From contig JAFTYE010000001.1 of the NCBI GenBank assembly GCA_017464805.1, positions 53,312 to 117,311 on the forward strand: a stretch of DNA of 64,000 nt, given 5' to 3'. Positions 32,608 to 42,005 of this stretch are shown piece by piece. Within the stretch, counting starts at the first letter, position 1; each line of letters begins with the position of its first letter. A program made the translations under genes and the position numbers. Below the pieces are notes generated by a model, which did not search any database, had not been told where the DNA came from, and worked only from the letters and a program-made list of their open reading frames with translations. The DNA comes from Clostridia bacterium (GTDB taxonomy: Bacteria; Bacillota; Clostridia; Oscillospirales; CAG-272).

Positions 32608-33096
32608 TTATTCGCGCCCTTTTTGGTAGGTTTTTATCACGTCGGCCGCAATTTTCGTGGGAAGTAACTCCGTCACGGGCAGGCCGCGGCGCAAAAACTC
32701 CTTTACGTAGGAGGAGGAAATGTAGGCAAGGGCAGGGTCAGTCGGCAAGAACAATGTATCAGGGCCACCCGCTACGCGGTTGAGCTTGGCCATGTCCTGC
32801 TCGTAGGAGAGGTCCGGCGCGTTTCGAACACCCTTAATGATGCAACAAAAGCAGTTCTCCTTCGCGTATTCCGCGACCGTTCCCTCGGAAACGGCGGCAC
32901 GCACGTTGTTCCCCACCGCAGCACATACAGCCGCAAGGAAGCGCAGGCGGTCGGGTGTGGAAAAGGTTTTCGTCTTCTCGCTATTCTCAAAGATCACGAC
33001 CTCGACCTCGTCAAAAATGGTAGCTGCACGCGCGATCAGATCGGCATGTCCTCGCGTGACGGGATCAAAGCTGCCGGTGATAAGTGCCTTTTTCAT
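32608..33096 (-). CDS. coaD: Phosphopantetheine adenylyltransferase
   Basis: 162 aa. Penultimate step of coenzyme A synthesis. Nucleotidyltransferase motif GSFDPVTRGHADL (T14-x-G-H17) and the ISSSYVKE C-terminal motif are intact; KGVRNAPDLSYEQDMAKLN is the substrate loop. Overlaps rsmD by 4 nt. Confidence 0.96.
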   Translation of the reverse strand: MKKALITGSFDPVTRGHADLIARAATIFDEVEVVIFENSEKTKTFSTPDRLRFLAAVCAAVGNNVRAAVSEGTVAEYAKENCFCCIIKGVRNAPDLSYEQDMAKLNRVAGGPDTLFLPTDPALAYISSSYVKEFLRRGLPVTELLPTKIAADVIKTYQKGRE

Positions 33097-33668
33097 GCAT
33101 CATTCTCCTTTAAGGTTAGGATGTGAATATAAGAATGCGCGTAACGCGCGGATTTTTTGGTCACAAATTTTTCGGCAAGCTCCTCATGCCCCTCGAAAAT
33201 ATCCGGCTCCGCGCTTTCGCAAACGAACAGGCAGTCGGGCGTGACCAGTCCGCCATCCAGCAGGCGTGTCAGTGCCTCAGGCAGAGCCCGCAGGGCGTAA
33301 GGGGGGTCGAGGAAGACAAGATCGAACTCGGCGCGGCCGCGTGCCTTGCGCAGATAGTTGCGGTAATCGCTGACAAGGAAACGGCAACGGTCGAACAAAC
33401 GGGTCTTTTGCGCGTTGCGCTTGATCAGTGCGATCGCCTCCTCGGCCGCGTCCACAAACATGCAGGAGGTTGCCCCGCGCGACAGGGCCTCCAGCCCCAT
33501 CTGTCCGCTTCCGCCAAACAGATCCAGCACGCGCCGTCCCTCTACCTCAAACTGAATGGCGGAGAAGATTGCCTCCTTCGCCCGTTCGGTGGTTGGGCGG
33601 GTCAGCTCGTCCCCCTGCAGGGTATCCAGACGCACACCCCGCGCCGTTCCTGTAATGATACGCATCAT
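33093..33668 (-). CDS. rsmD: 16S rRNA (guanine966-N2)-methyltransferase RsmD
   Basis: 191 aa. MRIITGTARGVRL start, LDLFGGSGQMGLEALSRGA SAM site, and FLDPPYALR catalytic DPPY. Two adjacent Met codons begin the protein. Overlaps uvrC by 4 nt and coaD by 4 nt; the rsmD-coaD pair is common in Firmicutes. Confidence 0.96.
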   Translation of the reverse strand: MMRIITGTARGVRLDTLQGDELTRPTTERAKEAIFSAIQFEVEGRRVLDLFGGSGQMGLEALSRGATSCMFVDAAEEAIALIKRNAQKTRLFDRCRFLVSDYRNYLRKARGRAEFDLVFLDPPYALRALPEALTRLLDGGLVTPDCLFVCESAEPDIFEGHEELAEKFVTKKSARYAHSYIHILTLKENDA

Positions 33669-35509
33669 AGCGGCTTCTCCTCCTTCTTTTTGTGAAAATG
33701 GCCGTAAACGGCCGCCGCATCCTGCGGCGTGATGCCGCGCACGGCGGCAATGTTGTCCTCATGTGCTGCGCGCAGTCTTGTGATGGTGCCAAAGGCGGCA
33801 AGTAGCCGCTTGGCCTTGGTCGGCCCGATCCCGCGAATGCTTTCCAGCGAGGAATGGCGCAGGGTCTTACGCTTGGCGTTCATGGTATGGCTGACTGCTA
33901 CACGGTGAACCTCCTCCTGGATCTTATAGATCATCGTGAAGACAGCCGTTTCGGTGGCAATGCTGATTTCGCGTTCTCCGTCAGTCAGGGCGCGCGTTTT
34001 GTGAAAATCGTCCTTGACCATGCCGAAGATCGGAATGGAAAGACCCATCTCGGCCAGCACTGCGCGCCCCACACCCACGTGGGTCGCACCGCCGTCGAGC
34101 AAAATCAGATCGGGGGTCTCCCCAAGAGAGGGAGAGCCGTCCCCGATATGGGACAGGCGGCGGGAAAGTGCCTCGCGCATCGCGCCGTAATCATCCACAC
34201 CGTCCGTCGTTTCGATGCGGAAGGTGCGATAATCCCGCCGCTTCATGCCGCCCTCGGCGTATACCACCATCGCGGCGGTGATATGCTCCGCGCCGATATT
34301 GGAAATATCGTAGGCCTCGATGCGGTCGGGCAGGATCTCCAGCCCCAGTAAGCGGCACAGGGTGGCAAGGGTCTTGTCCTCACGGATACAATCCTCGCGG
34401 TAACGCGCCGCGCGCTCCCTTGCGTTGGCATGAGCCATCGTGCAGAGCTTTTTCTTCGCCCCGCGAACAGGCACGGACAGATAAATGCGCCGTCCGGCGC
34501 GGCCCGAAAAGACCTCGGCGAGCATGGATAGCTCTTCGTCCTCCATGGAAAAATCCAAAAGGATCTCGCGCGGCAGACGGGAAGCATCGCGATAAAAATC
34601 GTACAGAAAAGCGGAAAGGGCATCCCCCTCCGAAAGCTCGGTGGCGGAAAAAACAAATTCATTCTTGGCGCACAGCTTGCCCTCGCGCACCGAGAGCATG
34701 GACAGAACGCCGCAGGTGTCGTCGGTGTACAGGGCGAAAACGTCCTGCTCCACGTTTGCCTCGGCAACGACCTTGTGCTGCTCGGTCAGGCGGCGCAGGG
34801 CCAGAATGCTGTCGCGACAACGCGCCGCCTCCTCAAAGCGTTCCGCTTCGGCCAGCGCGGTCATGGTGCTCTCCAGCTTGGATACCGTGCGGCGTACGTC
34901 CCCGTCCAGCACCGCGCAGGCGGCACGCACCACGCTCTTGTAATCCTCCTCGGATACCTTTCCCGTACAGGGGCCCATACACCGTCCCATCTGGTAATAC
35001 AGGCAGGGTCGCTCGCGCCCGATATCGCGTGGGAATACGCGGCGGCAGACGGGCAGGCGGAAGATGCGGTTCACTGCATCCTGGGCCGCGTAGGCCGCAG
35101 AAATGCCCGGATAGGGGCCAAAGAACTTCGATCCATCCCCGCTACGGCGGTCGCGCGACACTGACAGGCGCGGATACGCGCCGCCCGAAAGACGGATATA
35201 GGGATAGGACTTGGCATCCTTTAATTTAATGTTGTAGCGTGGAGAATGTTGCTTGATCAGTGTGTTTTCAAGCGACAAGGCTTCCATCTCGCTGTCACAC
35301 AGAATGGTGTCAAAGTCCGCAACCGATGCGACCATACGTGCGGTCTTGGCCGTATGCTCGCCCGTAAAATAGCTGGTCACGCGGTTGCACAGGCGGCGGG
35401 ATTTGCCCACGTAGATCACCTTGCCGTGCGCGTCCTTCATCAGGTATACGCCGGGGGTGGCGGGCAGGCGGGAGGCCTTTTCCCGAAGATGCAATAAATT
35501 GTCCTTCAT
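33665..35509 (-). CDS. uvrC: Excinuclease ABC subunit C
   Basis: 614 aa. GIY-YIG nuclease domain (TPGVYLMKDAHGKVIYVGKSRRLCNRVTSYF, residues ~18-48), UVR motif (EAERFEEAARCRDSI), RNase H-like C-terminal nuclease (DISNIGAEHITAAMVVYAEG, LDGGATHVGVG), and helix-hairpin-helix (SLESIRGIGPTKAKRLLAAFG). Makes both incisions in nucleotide excision repair. The start at 35509 is the family start; upstream codons in frame are not conserved. First gene of uvrC-rsmD-coaD. Confidence 0.97.
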   Translation of the reverse strand: MKDNLLHLREKASRLPATPGVYLMKDAHGKVIYVGKSRRLCNRVTSYFTGEHTAKTARMVASVADFDTILCDSEMEALSLENTLIKQHSPRYNIKLKDAKSYPYIRLSGGAYPRLSVSRDRRSGDGSKFFGPYPGISAAYAAQDAVNRIFRLPVCRRVFPRDIGRERPCLYYQMGRCMGPCTGKVSEEDYKSVVRAACAVLDGDVRRTVSKLESTMTALAEAERFEEAARCRDSILALRRLTEQHKVVAEANVEQDVFALYTDDTCGVLSMLSVREGKLCAKNEFVFSATELSEGDALSAFLYDFYRDASRLPREILLDFSMEDEELSMLAEVFSGRAGRRIYLSVPVRGAKKKLCTMAHANARERAARYREDCIREDKTLATLCRLLGLEILPDRIEAYDISNIGAEHITAAMVVYAEGGMKRRDYRTFRIETTDGVDDYGAMREALSRRLSHIGDGSPSLGETPDLILLDGGATHVGVGRAVLAEMGLSIPIFGMVKDDFHKTRALTDGEREISIATETAVFTMIYKIQEEVHRVAVSHTMNAKRKTLRHSSLESIRGIGPTKAKRLLAAFGTITRLRAAHEDNIAAVRGITPQDAAAVYGHFHKKKEEKPL

Positions 35510-35541
35510 AAAAGCCCCCTTTTTTAGAATTGATCTAATAT

Positions 35542-35590
35542 AAAAACAGTGGACATTGCGGCAAGATGCCGGCAAATGCCCACCACTTTA
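35542..35590 (-). terminator. Candidate terminator of the HPr gene
   Basis: An imperfect minus-strand hairpin with core CGGCA-TCT-TGCCG and outer pairing AGTGG/CCACT, followed by GTTTTTATATT. It lies between ptsH and uvrC. Confidence 0.6.
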
Positions 35591-35604
35591 CGGCAAAAGC
35601 CGCC

Positions 35605-35868
35605 TTATTCTGCAAATCCGGTCGCAACCAGAGCCGCAAGTCCCTCCACAGCATCCTTTTCGTCAGCCCCGTCGGCAAGCAACGTGACAGACATGCCCTG
35701 CACGATACCGAGCGACAAAACGCCAAGCAGGCTCTTTGCGTTTACCTTGCGCTCGTCCTTTTCCACCCAAATAGAGCACTTGTAGGAATTGGCCTTCTGG
35801 ATAAAGAACGTGGCAGGTCTTGCATGCAGACCAACGGCATTTTGGATGGTAACTTCACGACGCGTCAT
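35605..35868 (-). CDS. ptsH: HPr-family phosphocarrier protein
   Basis: 87 aa. Both regulatory sites are intact: His15 in GLHARPA (accepts phosphate from enzyme I) and Ser46 in NAKSLLGVLSL (target of HPr kinase, catabolite repression). It is not next to ptsI, so a role mainly in regulation, or service to a distant PTS, is possible. It has its own promoter and a terminator. Confidence 0.94.
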   Translation of the reverse strand: MTRREVTIQNAVGLHARPATFFIQKANSYKCSIWVEKDERKVNAKSLLGVLSLGIVQGMSVTLLADGADEKDAVEGLAALVATGFAE

Positions 35869-35930
35869 AACATCTACCTCAATTCGGTTAATAAAGAGAT
35901 TTTCTGAAAATGATCATAAACTATATCATC

Positions 35931-35959
35931 AGTATAGCAAATTCACGAATTAAAATCAA
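35931..35959 (-). promoter_or_regulatory. Promoter of ptsH
   Basis: Minus strand TTGATT-17-TATACT, 62 nt before the start codon. Confidence 0.7.
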
Positions 35960-35988
35960 GCCTTTTTCCCAAAAAAGGTCAAAAAAAG

Positions 35989-36474
35989 TTAAGAAATCTG
36001 TACGGAAACGAAATCTGCCGTGTAGGAGTGGCTTGCACGGGAAAGCAAAAGACTTTCCCCGACCGAAAGTCGCCTGCTTCCAAACAAAAGGAAGGTTCCG
36101 TCCTTGGCGCGTGCGCCCTCTGCACGGAAGGTGAAATGCACATCGTAGACAGTGGAGGATTCCAGTCCCTCCATGTCACCGTCCTCGTTCGGCACGTATT
36201 CCACGGTGTGGGCGATCTTGCTCACCTTAGTCTGCGGCAGGGTCGCGCCGTCCGGCATGCAAAACGATGCGTCTCCCATTTGCAGGGTGCCTACCGTGGC
36301 CTCGTCTACACGGCGGATCACAAATTCCACACTTGCCTCGCAGGCGTGGCTTTCTGTCGTGTTGCGGAAGTACAGGATGCCGCGTATCGGCAGGGTCAGC
36401 AACAGCAGAACAAGCGAAACGATCAAAATATAGTCTACGGCATTGAGCTTGACATATCGTCCTCTCGGTTGCAT
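35989..36474 (-). CDS. DUF4330-like membrane-anchored protein
   Basis: 161 aa. A short cytoplasmic start (MQPRGRYVKLNAVDYILI), one membrane helix (YILIVSLVLLLLTLPIRGIL), and an extracytoplasmic beta-rich domain. The KLNAVDYILI start fits DUF4330. Follows a second protein of similar layout by 21 nt. Probably serves the O-antigen-ligase-like protein encoded upstream; the exact role is unknown. Confidence 0.75.
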   Translation of the reverse strand: MQPRGRYVKLNAVDYILIVSLVLLLLTLPIRGILYFRNTTESHACEASVEFVIRRVDEATVGTLQMGDASFCMPDGATLPQTKVSKIAHTVEYVPNEDGDMEGLESSTVYDVHFTFRAEGARAKDGTFLLFGSRRLSVGESLLLSRASHSYTADFVSVQIS

Positions 36475-36495
36475 AGCGGCTCCTTTCTCTTTTCG

Positions 36496-36981
36496 TTATG
36501 CGATCTCGGTGATCGCGGTGCAAACTCCCGTTCCTACAAAGTTGGGCAGGCGCAGGGGAATTTTTTTACCCCCGATGAGGGAAAAACCCGAAATCGAGTA
36601 GCCGACACCCTCGCGGTTCGCGTTCGCGTGAACGGTGAGCGTCAGCGTGACGTGTTCGGGGTATTGTACCGTGCGAAGGCGGTTTTCACGCCGGCTGTAG
36701 GTCTCGGTCATCGCCGGGGCAACGGTATAGGATACCACGCGCCCGATCTCACGTTTTCCCACCGCGTCCAGGACGGTGTCGCCCTCGTGAATGTCGGCGG
36801 TGTATTCCGTGCGAATCGTCTTAAATGTCACGGTATAGGTCAGGGTCGTGTCGGGGCGCAGAATGCCCCGCGGCTTTGCCGCGTAAAACAGAACACAGGC
36901 AAGCGCGATGAAGAGGAAAACGAAAAATGCGTTGATGCACGTGACCGCTATGCGGTCAACGCGACTTTGCTTGTTTGCCAT
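36496..36981 (-). CDS. Membrane-anchored protein, DUF4330-like partner
   Basis: 161 aa. MANKQSRVDRIAVTCINAFFVFLFIALACVLFY is a single N-terminal helix, then an extracytoplasmic domain with the same general plan as the next gene (EGDTVLDAVGKREIGRVVSY). The ATG at 36981 follows GAGGAG; a GTG 6 nt upstream is less likely. Same operon as the O-antigen-ligase-like gene and the DUF4330 gene. Confidence 0.72.
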   Translation of the reverse strand: MANKQSRVDRIAVTCINAFFVFLFIALACVLFYAAKPRGILRPDTTLTYTVTFKTIRTEYTADIHEGDTVLDAVGKREIGRVVSYTVAPAMTETYSRRENRLRTVQYPEHVTLTLTVHANANREGVGYSISGFSLIGGKKIPLRLPNFVGTGVCTAITEIA

Positions 36982-37011
36982 AAACACTCCTCGGTGAAAC
37001 AGGAGAGGGAT

Positions 37012-38964
37012 TTAGGCAATGTCTACTTCAATGGTATAGTTCTCGCCGCCGTTGTCCTCGATGGGTTGGCTGCGCTCATGCTCCGTGCGGCCGACGCGGG
37101 CCAGTGCTACGGCAATGCCGACCACCACGAAAAACAGGAAAAAGATGCGGGAATTGTAGAACACATGGTCGGACAAACCGTTCACAAGAACCGCAAAGAC
37201 CGAGCAGCCCGCCGCTACGCTGAATAAGCGGATCTCCGTGTTTTCCTCCTCATGCTGATGCGTCAGCGTGCGTTGGAAGAACAAGAAGATAAAGAGCAGA
37301 AGGAGCAAAAGCCCCACGACGCCGAATTCCGCAAGGTGCTCTAAATATAGATTATGAGCGTGACGTGCCGTTTCGATACCTGCCGGGGCATAATACGGGT
37401 AAACCGCCGCAAAGGCCTCCTCGCCGACACCGATGCCGCCGAGGATATGATCGCCGATCATGTCCAGCGTTCCTCGCCACAGATGGAAGCGGTAGGAAAC
37501 CGAGCTGTCCGCCAAAGAGGCGGCGGAGGAAAGACGATCCGCGATCGGGGAAGCCGCCCAGCGCAACAGCAGGGGAATACCCGCCGCCACGGGAAGGAGT
37601 AGATAAATGGTAGCGGGAGAGCAGGCAAACATGAGCAGGGCAAAGGATGCGATCACCCCGATCCACGCGCCGCGCGACCAGGTGTAAACGATGGCCGCCA
37701 TAAAGAGCGCGAACACAAAGAAGGCTGACAGTCTCCGCAGGGGTGAGCCTCGGCGCAAAAGCATCACGGTCACAAAGGGCAGGATCATGATCAGATAGAC
37801 TGCGAGGATGTTCGGATTCTCAAAAACCGAGGTGATGCGGCCGCTGATATAGTCGTAGGCGGCACTGTCCAGCCAGTCTGCCACGGCATGCCCCGTAAAT
37901 TGCTGCAAAAGCCCGATAAGTGCCACCACCGTGCCCGAAATGATCAGGGTGTTGACAGCACGAATGATCAGCGCACGCGAGGTGAAGAGGTTGACGGTCA
38001 GGAAATAACCGCCGCCAAGCAAGGTCGCGCACGCGAGGGCGCGCAGAACAGAAGCCTCGCCGCCGTAGGTGAAGGCAGTGGAAAGCAGATAGGAAAGCGT
38101 CAAAAAGAGCACCGCGAAATCCAGTGGCTCGATTGAGAACAAACGCTTGCCGAGCAGGACCTTCAACAGATAGCCGACGATTCCGATCAGCACCACCGTA
38201 CAAAGAAGGATGGAGGGCCGCTCCACAAAGATCAGAAAGGGAGCGAAGGCAATCGCCGAGAACAGACAAAGCTCGGGCGAAAAAAGAAGCAAGAAGAAGA
38301 GCACGATCCCCAGGATTCCCAAAAGCAGATACAGAGGTTGCATGAAAAATCCTGTGATACCAAGTGCCGAGCCCAAAAGGAAGGCAACGGTGGGGTTGAT
38401 GGTGTGGCGCACATGCTTGCCCGCGGGATGGCGGCGGAGGCCTGCCGTGCGGTAAAGCAAAAAGCCAAGGATACGACTTTCCTGGAGCGTCACGCACAGG
38501 GGCTTTCTTGAAAGGAGCAAAAGCAGAGAGCAGAAGAGTGTGGCAACGCCCGTGATCAGTGAGCCGAGATCGTTGCCTGCCGCCGCAAAGGCAAAATGCC
38601 GTACCACGTACACAAGAATGGTGTACAGACCAAAGGTGCCGAACATGACCCCGTAGATGCGGGTTTCGGTGTAGCGTAGAATGTCCAGAATACGGGTAAA
38701 CAGCATGGAAAGTGGACCGTTTGTCAGCGCGCTTGCCACGCGGTAGCGCATAGGAGAAGCGGCACGGTAAACGCGGCTTTCACGGAACCGCCGGAACAGA
38801 CGGCTCTCGCCGAGAAGCTCGGTGCTCTTGTCGTAGGCGTGGAAGCATCTTCCGACAAAAGAATCACACAGCCAGGCGGTAAAGCGCGAGGGAAGGGCAA
38901 TAAGGAAGGCAAAGAATGTTCCGATTCCGTGTCGCACAGAATGATGTCTTTTTTCGGAATCCAC
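37012..38964 (-). CDS. O-antigen ligase / Wzy-like polymerase family protein
   Basis: 650 aa with about 12 membrane helices. The Wzy_C signature region is present: FENPNILAVYLIMILPF, YTWSRGAWIGV, GGIGVGEEAF, HAHNLYLEHLAEFGVVGLLL. In Gram-positive bacteria such proteins polymerise or attach surface polysaccharides. An unusual soluble ~80-residue basic N-terminus precedes the helices. Starts 14 nt after trmD stop, same strand. Confidence 0.88.
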   Translation of the reverse strand: MDSEKRHHSVRHGIGTFFAFLIALPSRFTAWLCDSFVGRCFHAYDKSTELLGESRLFRRFRESRVYRAASPMRYRVASALTNGPLSMLFTRILDILRYTETRIYGVMFGTFGLYTILVYVVRHFAFAAAGNDLGSLITGVATLFCSLLLLLSRKPLCVTLQESRILGFLLYRTAGLRRHPAGKHVRHTINPTVAFLLGSALGITGFFMQPLYLLLGILGIVLFFLLLFSPELCLFSAIAFAPFLIFVERPSILLCTVVLIGIVGYLLKVLLGKRLFSIEPLDFAVLFLTLSYLLSTAFTYGGEASVLRALACATLLGGGYFLTVNLFTSRALIIRAVNTLIISGTVVALIGLLQQFTGHAVADWLDSAAYDYISGRITSVFENPNILAVYLIMILPFVTVMLLRRGSPLRRLSAFFVFALFMAAIVYTWSRGAWIGVIASFALLMFACSPATIYLLLPVAAGIPLLLRWAASPIADRLSSAASLADSSVSYRFHLWRGTLDMIGDHILGGIGVGEEAFAAVYPYYAPAGIETARHAHNLYLEHLAEFGVVGLLLLLLFIFLFFQRTLTHQHEEENTEIRLFSVAAGCSVFAVLVNGLSDHVFYNSRIFFLFFVVVGIAVALARVGRTEHERSQPIEDNGGENYTIEVDIA

Positions 38965-38977
38965 CGTCTTTCTCCTT

Positions 38978-39682
38978 TCAGTCGTTTTTCTTAAGGTATG
39001 CCTCGTAAAGATCAGGACGACGTTCTTTGGTCAGTTCCAAGGAACGCTCGGTTCGCCACGCCTCAATGTTGGCGTGATGACCCGAAAGCAGCACGGGCGG
39101 CACCTCACGCCCGCAAAAAACGGGCGGCCGCGTGTACTGCGGATATTCCAGTAGTCCGCTGGCGATGCTCTCGCCCTCGTAGCATGCGGGGCTGGCCAAC
39201 ACGCCGTCAAGCAGGCGGGATACCGCATCCACGACGATGCAGGCGGGGATCTCTCCTCCCGTCAAAACGTAATCGCCGATTGAGATCTCCTCGTCCACGA
39301 TTTCCTCGATCACCCGCTCGTCCACACCCTCGTAGTGACCGCAGATTAGGGTCAATTGATCATAGGTGGCCAGTTCCCGCGCCACATTCTGTGTGAACAG
39401 GCGACCGCGAGGGGAAAGGTAGATCGTGCGCCGCCGCCACTCGGCTGGCAGAGTATCCGTGGCCGCACGGTAGCAGGCATAGATCGGTGGGGCCGCCATC
39501 ACCATGCCAACGCCGCCGCCGTAGGGAGTGTCATCCACATTATTGTGCTTGTTGTTTGCAAAGTCGCGGATCTGGTGGCATTTCACCGTTAAAAGCTCGG
39601 CCTTTTGCGCCCGACCAATGATGCTCTCGGACAGGACCGTGCTCACCATGTCAGGAAAAAGGGTCAGAATATCAAACTGCAT
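38978..39682 (-). CDS. trmD: tRNA (guanine37-N1)-methyltransferase
   Basis: 234 aa. [25 protein letters not shown] start; trefoil-knot SAM site [22 protein letters not shown]; and the C-terminal HHANIEAWR. The start at 39682 follows GAGGAGG and overlaps the end of rimM by 11 nt. The usual companions rpsP and rplS are absent. Confidence 0.97.
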   Translation of the reverse strand: MQFDILTLFPDMVSTVLSESIIGRAQKAELLTVKCHQIRDFANNKHNNVDDTPYGGGVGMVMAAPPIYACYRAATDTLPAEWRRRTIYLSPRGRLFTQNVARELATYDQLTLICGHYEGVDERVIEEIVDEEISIGDYVLTGGEIPACIVVDAVSRLLDGVLASPACYEGESIASGLLEYPQYTRPPVFCGREVPPVLLSGHHANIEAWRTERSLELTKERRPDLYEAYLKKND

Positions 39683-40211
39683 GTCCGTCCTCCTCATCCT
39701 CAAAAAAGCCGGAAATGGGGCGGATATATATCCCCGCGTCGATGTCGATGCGGTCAAGGAAGGCAGGCACCGCGGGTAGCAGAACGTGCTGTCCGTCGGG
39801 GGTCAGAACGTCGTACAGGTCGGATGCGGGAGAGGGCGTGACGTTCGAAAGCTTGCCATACACGCGGCCGCTGTCCGCGTCGATCACGGGAAGTCCGATC
39901 ATGTCCGCGATGAGAAAAGAGCCTTCCTCAATCGGAATGTCCGCGCGTGCGGCAAAGAGCATCTTGCCGCGAAGGAGCAGTGCATCCTCGCGGCTCTGCA
40001 GCCCTGCAAGTGTCAACAGTGCGCCGCCCTTGTGCGGCGTCGCCTCTGTAACGGCATAAGGGGCAAGCGTGCCGTCCTTTCTTGAAATATAGACCGTGGG
40101 CAGGGAGCAAAGAACCTCGGGTGTGTCGCACAGCGACTCCACACGAAGGGCACCGTGCACGCCGTGCGCGGTCAGGATCTTGCCGCATTCCAGATATTGC
40201 CGTTTTGCCAT
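39672..40211 (-). CDS. rimM: Ribosome maturation factor RimM
   Basis: 179 aa. [24 protein letters not shown] is the diagnostic N-terminal block; a PRC-barrel follows ([21 protein letters not shown]) with [20 protein letters not shown] near the C-terminus. Works in 30S maturation with S19. The start [11 protein letters not shown] at 40211 fits the family; the frame is open further upstream. Confidence 0.96.
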   Translation of the reverse strand: MAKRQYLECGKILTAHGVHGALRVESLCDTPEVLCSLPTVYISRKDGTLAPYAVTEATPHKGGALLTLAGLQSREDALLLRGKMLFAARADIPIEEGSFLIADMIGLPVIDADSGRVYGKLSNVTPSPASDLYDVLTPDGQHVLLPAVPAFLDRIDIDAGIYIRPISGFFEDEEDGHAV

Positions 40212-40239
40212 GGCGCACGCTCCCTGATCGTTTTTCCAT

Positions 40240-40268
40240 ATTATAGCATAAATAGGAGGAAATTGCAA
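40240..40268 (-). promoter_or_regulatory. Promoter of rimM-trmD
   Basis: Minus strand TTGCAA-17-TATAAT, 29 nt before rimM. It lies directly after the stop of the upstream glycosyltransferase gene. Confidence 0.75.
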
Positions 40269-40285
40269 CATCCGCGCGCAAGACT

Positions 40286-41440
40286 TCACAATTTCTTGGC
40301 TTGCTTTTTTCGTTTGGGCGCAAAACGCGACGCTCCCTCTGCCAGTCGTGTGTACAGACGATCGTATTTCGCCGCCATTTTCCGTGCATCCAGTTCCAAA
40401 AGAAAACGGCGGCGCGCCCCGCCCGACAGGCGGCGGTACAGGGATGGATCATACAAAAGTCGAAGAATAGCCGAGGCAAGTGCCTCTTCGTCCTCGCTCG
40501 GAAAAAGCAGGCCGTTTTCTCCCTCGCGCACCATCTCGGGATTGCCTCCGAAATCAGAGGCAACTACGGGAATGCCAAGGCTCATCGCCTCGGACAGGGC
40601 AAGGCAAGAGGTTTCCGTGCCGCGTGAACAGTTGACCGCCAAGTCAAAAAGATTCACATATGCGGCAGGATCGGCCACAAAGCCCGCAAAGATCACGGCA
40701 TTGAATATCCCCAGCTCCGCGGCAAGTTTCTCTAAATTCTCCTGTTCCGCCCCCTCGCCGACAAGCAGCACGTGCACGTCCTCGCCCGATTGCCGCAGCC
40801 GCGCCGCCGCACGGAGCAATACATCCTGCCCCTTTACACGCGCAAGTCGCGCCGCCATGCCAAGGCAAAAGCTCTCCTCACGCATGCCAAGGGCCGCGCG
40901 TGCGGCCCGTCGCTTTTCGGCCGACATCCGCGAAAGTGGTTCGGCCCCGTTGCGGATCATCACAGTCTTTTTTTCGGGAATACCCAGCTCGTGCAGGTTT
41001 TTTTGTGCCGCGTAGGCGGTCGCTACCGTGCAGGTGGTCAGTATCCTGTCCCCCACACGGTGAAGCAAGCGGCGAAGCGGCTTTCCCTCGCGCCCCACGG
41101 GATAGGCGCAATGTCGCGTTGCCACCCGTACACGTATCCCCAAAAGCCATGCCGCCACCCGCCCTGTCATCGAGGCATGTGTGTGTACGACGTCGGGACA
41201 AAAAAGGCGGATCGCTTCTATCACCGCAGGCAGGTCTTCTGTGGCAAAGGAACGATCGGGCATAGAGAGTACGTCCCGCACCGCGACCCCCAGTGCACGG
41301 TATCGCGCCGCCATCGCCGCCCCGCGTGGCAAAAGCACGCAAATATCCCCTTTTGGGGTGCCCGTGTGTCGCAAAAGGTTTTCAAGAAGAATGCCCGCGC
41401 CCCCTACGTTGCTGTCCGAAAGAATGTGCATGATCCGCAT
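40286..41440 (-). CDS. GT4-family glycosyltransferase
   Basis: 384 aa, GT-B fold. N-terminal MRIMHILSDSNVGGAGILLENLL acceptor half; C-terminal donor half with LGMAARLARVKGQDVLLRAA, and the E-x7-E signature region ETSCLALSEAMSLGIPVVASDFGGNPEMVREGENGLLF. Likely adds sugars to a surface glycan or lipid; the neighbouring O-antigen-ligase-like gene supports this. The start at 41440 follows AAGGCGGTGG; MHIL 9 nt inside is an alternative. Confidence 0.9.
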   Translation of the reverse strand: MRIMHILSDSNVGGAGILLENLLRHTGTPKGDICVLLPRGAAMAARYRALGVAVRDVLSMPDRSFATEDLPAVIEAIRLFCPDVVHTHASMTGRVAAWLLGIRVRVATRHCAYPVGREGKPLRRLLHRVGDRILTTCTVATAYAAQKNLHELGIPEKKTVMIRNGAEPLSRMSAEKRRAARAALGMREESFCLGMAARLARVKGQDVLLRAAARLRQSGEDVHVLLVGEGAEQENLEKLAAELGIFNAVIFAGFVADPAAYVNLFDLAVNCSRGTETSCLALSEAMSLGIPVVASDFGGNPEMVREGENGLLFPSEDEEALASAILRLLYDPSLYRRLSGGARRRFLLELDARKMAAKYDRLYTRLAEGASRFAPKRKKQAKKL

Positions 41441-41489
41441 ACGCCACCGCCTTTTTTCGGTTAGTATATGCAAAAACGGCCGTGTCAAA

Positions 41490-41515
41490 CGAAAAACCGC
41501 CCACGGGCGGCTTTT
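41490..41515 (-). terminator. Terminator of tadA
   Basis: Minus strand AGCCGCCC-GT-GGGCGGT followed by TTTTCGTTTG, between tadA and the glycosyltransferase gene. Confidence 0.8.
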
Positions 41516-41521
41516 TCTTTG

Positions 41522-41998
41522 TTATTCACTCTTTTTCTTTCGCTTCGCACGGAAGTAGGCCGACAGCACCGAACGGCTCTCCTCGCAGCATACGCCCCTT
41601 GTGATATCGGGCTTGTGGTTGAGATCCAGGTCGTTGAGGTTGACCTTGGAGCCGAACGCCCCCGCCCGCACATCGGGCGCGGCGTACACCACACGGTCGA
41701 TGCGCGCGTTCACAATCGCCCCCGCGCACATCGGACAGGGCTCAAGCGACACGTACAGCGTGCAGTCGGGCAACCGCCATCCGCCCAGGCGGCGGCAGGC
41801 CTCTTCAATGGCCAAAATCTCTGCGTGGTGCGTCGCGCATTTGGAGGTCTCCCGCGTGTTGGCGGCCTCGGCGATTACCTCGCCGCGGTGAACGATCAAC
41901 GCCCCCACAGGCACCTCGTCCTGTGCAGCGGCTCCCTTCGCCAACTCGATCGTGCGAAGGATGTATTCTTCATCCTCGTTCTTCAAAATTTCTTCCAT
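41522..41998 (-). CDS. tadA: tRNA-specific adenosine deaminase
   Basis: 158 aa. Converts A34 to inosine in tRNA-Arg(ACG). Zinc and catalytic residues are present: His58-Ala-Glu60 (HAEILAI) and Cys88-Pro-Met-Cys91 (PCPMC). The ending AYFRAKRKKK is typical. Follows the CPBP gene by 7 nt. Confidence 0.95.
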   Translation of the reverse strand: MEEILKNEDEEYILRTIELAKGAAAQDEVPVGALIVHRGEVIAEAANTRETSKCATHHAEILAIEEACRRLGGWRLPDCTLYVSLEPCPMCAGAIVNARIDRVVYAAPDVRAGAFGSKVNLNDLDLNHKPDITRGVCCEESRSVLSAYFRAKRKKKSE

Positions 41999-42005
41999 GA
42001 CATCC

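Noticed and set aside
41431-41487. Sigma-A promoter for the GT4 gene (TTGACA with TATACT)
   Set aside because: The spacer is only 14 nt, outside the normal 16-18 range; read-through from tadA or another start is as likely.
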